NCBI RefSeq assembly: GCF_900129665.1
Contig: NZ_FQWL01000001.1
Span: forward strand, 1 to 64,000
Direction: 5' to 3'
Length of the DNA: 64,000 nt
From: Flagellimonas flava
GTDB lineage: Bacteria; Bacteroidota; Bacteroidia; Flavobacteriales; Flavobacteriaceae
Shown piece by piece: positions 18,628 to 25,486 of the stretch (its first letter is position 1; every line of letters begins with the position of its first letter). Made by a program: the position numbers and the translations under genes. Under the pieces are notes generated by a model. It had not been told where the DNA came from. It saw only the letters and a program-made list of their open reading frames with translations, and searched no databases.

Positions 18628-19458
18628 ATGGGTTTAACCTATATTGAATGTCATTTTAAGGTAAAACCCGTTCAACCTGCCGTTGAAATTCTGATTGCGG
18701 AACTTGGAGCCCTTGGGTTTGAGAGTTTTGTGGAGGAGGAAACCGGTCTCAGGGCTTACATTTTGGAATCTGAATGGGCATCTGATTTGTTGGAGCAAGT
18801 TCATATCCTTCAACATCAGGAATTTGAAATCGACTGGTCCCAAAAGAAAATCAAACAACAAAACTGGAATGCCGAATGGGAAAAGAACTTTCGTCCTATA
18901 AAGGTGGGTTCCCAGTGTATGGTCCGAGCGCCATTTCATGAAAAGGAGCCGGTTGAGTTCGATATTATTATTGAGCCAAAGATGAGTTTCGGTACCGGGC
19001 ATCACGAGACTACACACATGATGCTTCAACATATTTTGGATAATGATTTTGATGGAAAATCGGTACTGGACATGGGATGTGGCACGGGGGTTTTAGCCAT
19101 CTTGGCGAAGATGAAGGGCGCTGCGTATGCAGAGGCCATAGATATTGATGAGTGGTGCTATTTGAACACGGTGGAGAATGCTGAAAGAAATCACTGCAGT
19201 ATTGAAGTCTTTCAGGGGGACGTATCGCTTTTAGCCGGCAAAACATTCGATATCATCTTGGCAAATATCAATCGGAATATCCTGTTGGAGGACATTCCCG
19301 CTTATGCAAAAAGTCTGAACCCTAAAGGATCCTTATTTCTAAGTGGCTTTTATTCAGATGATTTAGATGCAATTTCTTCAAAGTGTACCGAGCACGGTTT
19401 GCAATTCGTTAAAAATTTTGAAAAGAATAAGTGGGTTTCGGCAAAATATGTAAATTAG
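18628..19458 (+). CDS. prmA: Ribosomal protein L11 methyltransferase
   Basis: A 276-residue class I SAM-dependent methyltransferase that trimethylates ribosomal protein L11. The N-terminal substrate-recognition domain (to about 95) is followed by PKMSFGTGHHETTHMML, SAM motif I LDMGCGTGVLAILA, acidic motif II AIDIDEW, and motif IV ILANINRNIL, all diagnostic of PrmA. It follows tpiA closely and precedes clpS by 19 bp. Confidence 0.95.
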   Translation: MGLTYIECHFKVKPVQPAVEILIAELGALGFESFVEEETGLRAYILESEWASDLLEQVHILQHQEFEIDWSQKKIKQQNWNAEWEKNFRPIKVGSQCMVRAPFHEKEPVEFDIIIEPKMSFGTGHHETTHMMLQHILDNDFDGKSVLDMGCGTGVLAILAKMKGAAYAEAIDIDEWCYLNTVENAERNHCSIEVFQGDVSLLAGKTFDIILANINRNILLEDIPAYAKSLNPKGSLFLSGFYSDDLDAISSKCTEHGLQFVKNFEKNKWVSAKYVN

Positions 19459-19477
19459 AATAATTAATTCCAATAGA

Positions 19478-19753
19478 ATGGGTACCAAGGAGAAAGTATC
19501 GGAAGAACTGCTGCTGGAAGAAGAAGTTGTAAAGCAGAGCGAGATCGTACTTTTTAATGATGATGTCAATACCTTTGACCATGTCATCGAAACCTTAATT
19601 TCCGTGTGCGAGCACACCCCGGAACAAGCGGAACAATGCTCTTTAATTGTGCATTACAATGGTAAGTGTACGGTTAAAACGGGGGAATACGATGATTTGA
19701 AACCCAGATGCACCCGATTGCTTCAAGCCGGACTAAGTGCAGAAATTGTGTAG
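19478..19753 (+). CDS. clpS: ATP-dependent Clp protease adaptor ClpS
   Basis: A 91-residue adaptor that delivers N-degron proteins to ClpAP. An acidic flexible N-terminus (1-25) is followed by the ClpS core with LFNDDVNTFDHVIETL (the substrate pocket Asn-Asp pair), CSLIVHYNGKCTVKTG and a final RLLQAGLSAEI. The length is typical. It appears to be the last gene of its run; a 143-bp gap follows. Confidence 0.94.
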   Translation: MGTKEKVSEELLLEEEVVKQSEIVLFNDDVNTFDHVIETLISVCEHTPEQAEQCSLIVHYNGKCTVKTGEYDDLKPRCTRLLQAGLSAEIV

Positions 19754-19896
19754 ATAGGTTCCTAGAACGGAAATGGAGTTTTACATCCGGAGAAAAATCA
19801 CTTATTCTTTACACAGGAATTGCTCAGCCCCAATTGTATTTACCTTAATTTTAGCCTTTGTAACCAGTATCCAACCAAACAATTCACTAACCTAAA

Positions 19897-20511
19897 ATGG
19901 GCGAGTTTTTTAAGGCCGAATTAAAAGATCGATTTTTGGAATACGCTACGGATCGTAGGGATTATTTTGAGATTCAGGTATTATATGATGAATTTCTTCG
20001 TCCCAATTATGATCTGGGTTTTGTAGAGAAGCTGATACGGGAGATTCGGGATTATGATACGAATCTGCTGGATGTCATGGGAGGTAATGGCGCCGAGATT
20101 TTTATGTTGGCTTCCACCAGGAATACCCAGGATTTTTTAGATGACGGTGGGTTTATGGACATGCATGTGAAAGAGGAGGAGAAATGGGATACCTTTTTGG
20201 GGCAACTGGCCAATAATCGGAAACTTTCAAAAGATGAAAAACAACTTCTTAAAAGAAGTACACCAGGCCCAAAGCGGGAACGGACTTTACTTGTTTTACT
20301 TATCTCCGCCATTGTTTTCAGTTTTCTTTTCACCCTCTTCAGTATTTTAAAAGGAGCTTTTTGGGAACCTGATTATGTGCCCGTTGATGAATTTGAACGA
20401 AAGTTGGAACAGATTCAGGAGCGGTATAATCGGGAAAATCAGCGGCTAGGCAATCAATTAGAGCAGGCCAGGATTACCATTGACTCACTAAAAGGTGATG
20501 CGCAAGATTAA
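19897..20511 (+). CDS. Hypothetical single-span membrane protein with coiled coil
   Basis: A 204-residue protein. A soluble, charged N-terminal domain (1-120) is followed by a basic TPGPKRER stretch, one membrane helix (about 128-152, LLVLLISAIVFSFLFTLFSIL) and a C-terminal heptad-like segment (about 165-200, FERKLEQIQERYNRENQRL) predicted as a coiled coil. No family is recognised. It stands alone between clpS and the convergent response-regulator gene. Confidence 0.65.
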   Translation: MGEFFKAELKDRFLEYATDRRDYFEIQVLYDEFLRPNYDLGFVEKLIREIRDYDTNLLDVMGGNGAEIFMLASTRNTQDFLDDGGFMDMHVKEEEKWDTFLGQLANNRKLSKDEKQLLKRSTPGPKRERTLLVLLISAIVFSFLFTLFSILKGAFWEPDYVPVDEFERKLEQIQERYNRENQRLGNQLEQARITIDSLKGDAQD

Positions 20512-20525
20512 ATTAGGACAAAGGC

Positions 20526-21269
20526 TTACCAATCGGTCTTATTCATGTATTTATCCGACTGCTTTAATTCAAAACCGCCAGTAAGATAGTACAGATGGTT
20601 GCTTTGGTGAACCCTTTCCTTTTCTATAAAACTTGTGTTTATAATTGAAGATCTATTGATGCGCTTAAAATTGGTTTTGGGAAGTATTATTTCAAATTCC
20701 TTTAGTAATTTTCTCAAAAGCACCGATTTTCCATTTAGCTTATAAAGCTTGCAATAATAACCATCTGCTTCTATCCAAATGATTTCCTTGATTGGGATAT
20801 GGTGCAAAGTGGAACCTTCTTGGATTTGCAATTTTTCGGGACTATTAGGATTAAGTTTTTTGAATACCTCAAGTAGCATATTGGTATCCAGCGCTACCAT
20901 TTGTTTTACAGCTTTTTCTATGGCCTGTTCGAACCTATGTTCATCATAAGGTTTCAATAAATAATCGATTGCAGAAATATTGAAGGCATTAACCGCATAT
21001 TTATTGAAAGCCGTTACGAATATGATTTTACCGGTGAAAGTACACGAAAGTCGATCAAGAACTTCAAATGCGGTCATATCCTTTAACTCAATATCCAATA
21101 AAATCAAATCTGGGGATTTGGACTTGATTTCCTGAATGGCCTCCAAACCGTTCTGGGCCATACCCACAACTTTTAGGTACTCGGAATTTGAAGCAAATTT
21201 TTTTAGCCGACGTAATGCCGCGCCCTCATCTTCCACTAAAACGGTTTTCAGTTTAAGCTCAGCCATCAT
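20526..21269 (-). CDS. LytTR-family response regulator
   Basis: A 247-residue regulator. The receiver domain contains acidic pair ED at 13-14, phospho-acceptor Asp59 (LILLDIELKDM), T/A and Lys in VTAFNKYAVNAF...YLLKP. A C-terminal LytTR DNA-binding domain spans about 145-245 (EIIWIEADGYYCKLYKLNG, FKRINRSSIINTSFIEK). It overlaps the histidine kinase gene by ATGA and is the output half of that pair. Direct repeats with 21-bp spacing upstream of the operon are candidate binding sites. Confidence 0.92.
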   Translation of the reverse strand: MMAELKLKTVLVEDEGAALRRLKKFASNSEYLKVVGMAQNGLEAIQEIKSKSPDLILLDIELKDMTAFEVLDRLSCTFTGKIIFVTAFNKYAVNAFNISAIDYLLKPYDEHRFEQAIEKAVKQMVALDTNMLLEVFKKLNPNSPEKLQIQEGSTLHHIPIKEIIWIEADGYYCKLYKLNGKSVLLRKLLKEFEIILPKTNFKRINRSSIINTSFIEKERVHQSNHLYYLTGGFELKQSDKYMNKTDW

Positions 21270-22372
21270 ACCAATTGAATTTCATAGACCACCCATTGGT
21301 CCTGTTGTTCCAATCTAAAATTAAAATTCTCTCCAAAGTGATAATCCAGACGTTGTTTTACAATTTCAATTCCAGTACCATACGTAGGTGCTTTGGGAAG
21401 GACATTCCCATTGTTGGCTATTTTGATCTTCTTCAATGTATAATCAACAAAAATGGTAATGGTCAGAACCCGGTTGATGCCTTTAAACCCATGCTTTATG
21501 CAATTTTCAACTATGGGCTGAAGGATTAAGGCAGGAAGCTGAAAAGATGTCTTTTGATCTCTATGTTCCCATTTGACCTCAAGTTGTTCTTCGTATCTGT
21601 TTTTTTCAATTTTCAGATACTTTTGAAGAAGATTCAGCTCCTCTGCAATAGGAATAAGCTGTTTGGGGGTGATATCCATGGAGTACCGGAGTAAATCGCT
21701 TAAGCTTATTAAGGAGTCCTCGGCCTTTTTACCGTTTTCTTCTATCAGCGCAACAATACTATTTAAGGTGTTGAATAGAAAATGAGGCTGTAATTTGGCT
21801 TTAAGGGCTAGATGTTTCGCCTTCAGTAATTCTTTTTCAACTTGCTCTTTTTCTCGAATAAGATTTTCTTTTCGCTTAAAATACTCAAACGCAAATATGA
21901 TGGAAATAAGAAATAGATAATTTTTGATCACATTATGGAGTCCTTCGCTTGCAATAGTATTGGCCGTGTCTATATACCAAGACCAATTGGCTGTGCGAAG
22001 GAAAAGCCCATAAAGAGAAACAATTAGGGCGATGTAAAGTGCTGAATAAAGCACACAATGTGCAACAAAAAACATCAGCTTTTGGAAACCTGTAAACTTT
22101 TGTATCAGAAAGTATCCAGGAAGTACTAATAGGAAAATCAGTAAAAGACCTACAATCCAAATCACCGAAGGAAAAATGAAAGTTCTATTCCAAAACATCT
22201 GGTCTGTGGATTCCCAAAAAAGCAAAGACTGGAAAACTGTTGATAGGGCAATTATGGTCCAGGCAAGTACCAAAAACTGTTTTAATCTTTTACCAACCCA
22301 TGTTTTTGGGTCAATTTGACCTACAGAGGGTAGTCGATAATCGGGTATAGATGAAATCTTCATTAGCTGCAT
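21266..22372 (-). CDS. LytS-type sensor histidine kinase
   Basis: A 368-residue membrane kinase. Four N-terminal membrane helices (about 30-155) are followed by the His_kinase domain with phospho-acceptor motif LQPHFLFNTLNSIVALIEENG and the ATP-binding N-box ILQPIVENCIKHGF plus a GTGIEIVKQRL G-box. This is the arrangement of LytS/YpdA kinases paired with LytTR regulators. Met4 (MKISSIPDY) is an alternative start. The signal sensed is unknown; no extracytoplasmic domain is evident. Confidence 0.9.
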   Translation of the reverse strand: MQLMKISSIPDYRLPSVGQIDPKTWVGKRLKQFLVLAWTIIALSTVFQSLLFWESTDQMFWNRTFIFPSVIWIVGLLLIFLLVLPGYFLIQKFTGFQKLMFFVAHCVLYSALYIALIVSLYGLFLRTANWSWYIDTANTIASEGLHNVIKNYLFLISIIFAFEYFKRKENLIREKEQVEKELLKAKHLALKAKLQPHFLFNTLNSIVALIEENGKKAEDSLISLSDLLRYSMDITPKQLIPIAEELNLLQKYLKIEKNRYEEQLEVKWEHRDQKTSFQLPALILQPIVENCIKHGFKGINRVLTITIFVDYTLKKIKIANNGNVLPKAPTYGTGIEIVKQRLDYHFGENFNFRLEQQDQWVVYEIQLV

Positions 22373-22707
22373 GAATATTGCAATTTGAAATACTATAAGA
22401 TGCCTGAACCTATCTGGATATAGGCTTAGGTTTACAGGATTTTAGTAAGAAAGGTAAGGCTTTGTATGCTAACTTCGTTTGCTTTCACTTAAAATGTAGT
22501 ATGCTTATAAACACCGACTTACATTAGTTTCAAATAAGCTAGGTTTTATTTCAAATAACGGCATTTTTGTTTCACTCCCATTTTTTGGAACACAGTATTT
22601 GGTTAGTTTCCCTGACTTAAGATAAGCTCGTTCGTCTTGTGTAACTCAAGGGTGGGTTGTTTTGTGCAAAAATACAAGTACGGAAGTGGGTTTAGATAAA
22701 TTAACAA
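22373..22707. other. Intergenic region upstream of the LytS operon and YciI gene
   Basis: A 335-bp divergent intergenic region with no open reading frame that looks coding. It holds two copies of TTTCAAATAA at 22528-22537 and 22549-22558, listed separately. No good -33/-7 promoter could be fixed. Confidence 0.6.
22528..22558. promoter_or_regulatory. Direct repeat pair TTTCAAATAA, candidate LytTR site
   Basis: Two exact 10-bp direct repeats start 21 bp apart, the one-to-two helical-turn geometry of LytTR-domain binding sites. They lie about 155 bp upstream of the LytS/LytTR operon and 150 bp upstream of the YciI gene. The repeat sequence only partly fits the published LytTR consensus, so the assignment is inferred. 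Confidence 0.4.
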
Positions 22708-23106
22708 ATGATGAAAATCTTGAGAACCTCATTGTGGGCTATTGGTCTTTTGATGGTTGCACAGCAGATGAACGGTCAAAATGAAAACATGCCCACATTG
22801 GCCACCTATTACTTTGTGGAACTGGTGCCAAATCCAGAAAGGGATAGTATCTCTCCCTCCGAATCCCAGAAAATTTTAAACCAGCATCTTAAAAACATCA
22901 AGGAAATGGCACAACAGGGGAGACTGCTGTTGGCAGGCCCGTTTGCCGATGGTGGAGGGCTTTTTATTCTTGATGCCAAATCAAAGAAGGAGGCAGAGTC
23001 CTGGGTTATGGAGGATCCTGCAGTAAAGGCTAAGGTGTTCAACTTTGAATTAAGAAAATGGTTCACCGAAAAGGGAATGTTAAGTCTTGAAACTAAAGAG
23101 GAATAA
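22708..23106 (+). CDS. Secreted YciI-like protein
   Basis: A 132-residue protein with a cleavable signal peptide (LRTSLWAIGLLMVAQQMNGQ) followed by a YciI-type ferredoxin-like domain: HLKNIKEMAQQGRLLLAGPFADGGGLFILDAKSKKEAESWVMEDPAVKAKVFNFEL-like pattern across 50-120. YciI proteins have a conserved His/Asp pocket of uncertain catalytic role; export is uncommon. The second ATG (22711) is equally possible. It is 32 bp from the next gene and probably in one transcript. Confidence 0.8.
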   Translation: MMKILRTSLWAIGLLMVAQQMNGQNENMPTLATYYFVELVPNPERDSISPSESQKILNQHLKNIKEMAQQGRLLLAGPFADGGGLFILDAKSKKEAESWVMEDPAVKAKVFNFELRKWFTEKGMLSLETKEE

Positions 23107-23138
23107 AAAAAGAACATAACCACTTATTTTAAACTGAT

Positions 23139-23669
23139 ATGGAAAAAGGCCTTTTGGAGAAAACGGGAAAATCTTTGGAAGAATGGATTGTAATCGTTGG
23201 AAAAGAAAACTTTGAAAAACATGGGGAGATTCTAAAATTCTTAAAAGCGGAACATGGTTTTACCCATGGTTATGCAAATTTTGTTGCACTAAAGAGTCGA
23301 AGTGCTGATGCGGCCTCCCATACCGATGAGGATTTGATCAGGATGCAATACAAGGGAAAGGAACATTTGCTGCCCATTTATGAAAAGCTCCGAGAGGCCA
23401 TTCAAAAACTGGATTCAGATATAACTTTCGTTCCCAAAAAAGCCAATGTGAGTGCAAGGGCTAAAAAACAGTTTGCCCTGATTCAGCCTTCCACGAAAAC
23501 CAGGATTGACCTTGGACTTAAACTAGAGGATAAGCCGCTTACCAACCGATTGCTGAATTCTGGTAGTTTTGGTTCCATGTGTTCAAATCGTGTTCAAATC
23601 GAGAAAGTCTCCGAGGTAGACGAAGAATTGATTGGATGGCTTAAGGAAGCATACGACAATGCGGTATAG
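23139..23669 (+). CDS. DUF4287/DUF5655 domain protein
   Basis: A 176-residue soluble protein. The N-terminal DUF4287 region reads LLEKTGKSLEEWIVIV...ILKFLKAEHGFTHGYANFVAL (5-52). The C-terminal DUF5655 region has LLPIYEKLREAIQKLDSDI...KQFALIQPSTKTRIDLGL. Both domains occur together in many soil and marine bacteria; the function is not known, though the second half resembles a DNA/nucleotide-binding 'transport-associated' fold. No membrane segment or signal is seen. Confidence 0.85.
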   Translation: MEKGLLEKTGKSLEEWIVIVGKENFEKHGEILKFLKAEHGFTHGYANFVALKSRSADAASHTDEDLIRMQYKGKEHLLPIYEKLREAIQKLDSDITFVPKKANVSARAKKQFALIQPSTKTRIDLGLKLEDKPLTNRLLNSGSFGSMCSNRVQIEKVSEVDEELIGWLKEAYDNAV

Positions 23670-23768
23670 GCCTTGTTCTCTAAATTCTAGCTTCCCATGA
23701 TGGTGCTCGACCCAGCCCGATTATGCTAGTTGAAAAGAGGAAATCGATAGTTAATTAATGTTAAATAT

Positions 23769-23782
23769 GTTGTATATGCAAC
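23769..23782. promoter_or_regulatory. Putative MarR operator O1 (upstream of marR-type gene)
   Basis: GTTGTATATGCAAC is a near-perfect dyad (one mismatched pair), 21 bp before the MarR-family ATG. It differs by one base from the perfect palindrome after the gene. A possible -33 TTG falls inside it, with TACATTCG at 23792-23799 as a -7-like element, so binding would block transcription (inference). Confidence 0.6.
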
Positions 23783-23803
23783 TTTTGTTTTTACATTCGT
23801 ACC

Positions 23804-24205
23804 ATGAAATATCAGTTGAAGCACTGTGTTGGTTCTCGTTTAAGGCGACTTTCGCGAATAGCAGATGGTCATATCAGACAAATTCTTGGTGATTTTAAGA
23901 TTACGGAAAACCAGATGACGATTCTATTTACGTTGCATGAACTGGGCAAGGTTGAACAAGGCAAGGTGGGAGAGGTTCTTTGCCTTGAAAGGTCAACCGT
24001 TAGTAGAAACATTAAATTGTTGGAAAAAAGAAACTGGATTTTCCGAACCACCTCCTATAGACCACAGATAGAACTTACGGAGCAGGGAATCGATTTAGTG
24101 AAGGTCCTTATTCCGGAATGGGAAAAGGCTATGGATGTTCTTGTGGAACATTTGAGAGAGGATGGCCTTCAAAGCATTAAAAATTTGGAGGCTCGACTTG
24201 GATAA
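23804..24205 (+). CDS. MarR-family transcriptional regulator
   Basis: A 133-residue winged-helix regulator. A dimerisation N-terminus (VGSRLRRLSRIADGHIRQIL) precedes the wHTH: ITENQMTILFTLHELGKVEQGKVGEVLCLERSTVSRNIKLLEKRNWI (about 33-80), with the wing TTSYRPQIELTEQGIDLV. No conserved peroxide-sensing Cys near the N-terminus in OhrR position is certain (Cys8 is present in KHCVG). Similar dyads lie on both sides, so it probably represses itself and the downstream genes. Confidence 0.9.
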   Translation: MKYQLKHCVGSRLRRLSRIADGHIRQILGDFKITENQMTILFTLHELGKVEQGKVGEVLCLERSTVSRNIKLLEKRNWIFRTTSYRPQIELTEQGIDLVKVLIPEWEKAMDVLVEHLREDGLQSIKNLEARLG

Positions 24206-24220
24206 AAAAATTTGAAATTC

Positions 24221-24238
24221 AAGTTGTATATACAACTT
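24221..24238. promoter_or_regulatory. Putative MarR operator O2 (perfect 18-bp palindrome)
   Basis: AAGTTGTATATACAACTT is perfectly self-complementary and sits between the MarR-type gene and the membrane-protein gene 20 bp downstream. Its core GTTGTATATACAAC nearly equals O1. Confidence 0.65.
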
Positions 24239-24258
24239 TTTAAAATAAAATAATAGCA

Positions 24259-24567
24259 ATGAAAACTGGAAAATCGGAACGGGTAAAAACAGGTGTAAAA
24301 AAGTCGGAATTACGTTTGGGATATTCTCGGAACATCCCGCGGATGATTCCCTGGAAACAAGCACTCGTTACCGCTGCTGGTGTATATCCCTTGTTGCTTA
24401 CCTATGAATGGTTGGTGAAACAAATTTTGCCCTTACACCATATAGATCGACGTATTACCCTCCTCATTGTGGTACTGATGATATCCATATCCATGGTTTT
24501 CATGGTAATGCCTTTCATGCTAAAGATTCTGGGACCTTGGCTTTTTAAAAATAAAATCAATAAATAA
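24259..24567 (+). CDS. Small two-helix membrane protein (monooxygenase-tail-like)
   Basis: A 102-residue protein. A basic N-terminus (KTGKSERVKTGVKKSELRLG) is followed by PWKQALVTAAGVYPLLLTYEWLV and a second helix ITLLIVVLMISISMVFMVMPFMLKILGPWLF. This two-helix layout resembles the membrane tail of COG3224-type antibiotic-biosynthesis monooxygenases, but the ABM domain itself is absent. It is next to the perfect MarR-type palindrome and likely under that control, with the hydrolase downstream. Function unknown. Confidence 0.6.
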   Translation: MKTGKSERVKTGVKKSELRLGYSRNIPRMIPWKQALVTAAGVYPLLLTYEWLVKQILPLHHIDRRITLLIVVLMISISMVFMVMPFMLKILGPWLFKNKINK

Positions 24568-24575
24568 ATAGTATC

Positions 24576-25466
24576 ATGAAAACAATTGAGCTACAATCAA
24601 GACTTTTGAGTACATAAACAACCCATGTCCATGAACATGGATTGAAGCTACGCTATGCGGAACTTGGGGACCGCAACAACCCTACTATGCTTTTGTTGCA
24701 TAGGGTGCCAGAGAACCTTCACACCTGGTTCGATATCGCTCCTGACTTATCCAAGAAATTCCATGTTTTGGCCTTGGATTGGCCTGGTTTTGGGGGAAGT
24801 GAGTCCTTTATGGAGGTAAAGAACCACAATCCGAGGTCATTTGCCGCGGTTGCCATGGATTTTCTGGATACGCTACAAATCAAGAATGCTCACCTTATGG
24901 CCACAGATATTGGACTGTCTCCGGCATTGATCATGGCGGTGGAGCACCCTGATAGAATTGAGCGTGTAATAGTTATGGATGGGATACCCTTTCCAACAAG
25001 TGCGTATTCCTCATGGGAGGTTAAGAGTTTTGCCCGCAAAAATTCCATTAGGGCAAAAGCTTTGATCAAATGGTTCCCAAAAATTTCTGCAAAAATAGCC
25101 TATGATAAAGGATTTTACAGAGGCAGTAATATCCCAAAAGAGATTCAAGATGAATTCCTTAAAGATGGATATAATGAGAATACTCAAAATGCCTTTTTGG
25201 CTTATTTTCAGAATAATGCCCCTGGACAAGCGTATTTGGAAAGTAGAATTCATGAAGTACATCAACCTGTGCTAGTTGTTTGGGGAAGGCATGATCGATT
25301 TATCAATGTAAGATTAGGGGAACTCTTGGCTGAAAGCCTCTCCAATTCCCGCTTAGAAATCATCGAAGACTCGGGTCATTTTGTTCATATGGATAAACCG
25401 GAAGCATTGCTTAAAGCCACCTATGCATTTTTAGAACAAGAAAAGCCAAGAAAGGTTGGATTTTAG
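24576..25466 (+). pseudogene. Alpha/beta hydrolase gene with in-frame TAA near its 5' end
   Basis: The natural-looking start is ATG 24576 (MKTIELQSRLLST), but TAA at 24615-24617 interrupts the frame. The same frame continues TTHVHEHGLKLRYAELG, the normal first strand of this family. Translation could restart at TTG 24642 to give 274 residues. The remainder is a complete alpha/beta hydrolase: LDWPGFGGSE, nucleophile elbow MATDIGLSPAL (Asp where most have Ser, as in haloalkane dehalogenases), acid in WGRHDRFIN, and His in DSGHFVHMDKP. The oxyanion-hole HG is HR (LLLHRVPENL, codon AGG at 24702). Either a recent nonsense mutation or a shortened but still expressed protein. Confidence 0.65.
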
Positions 25467-25486
25467 GGATTGGAAGCCAAAAACCA

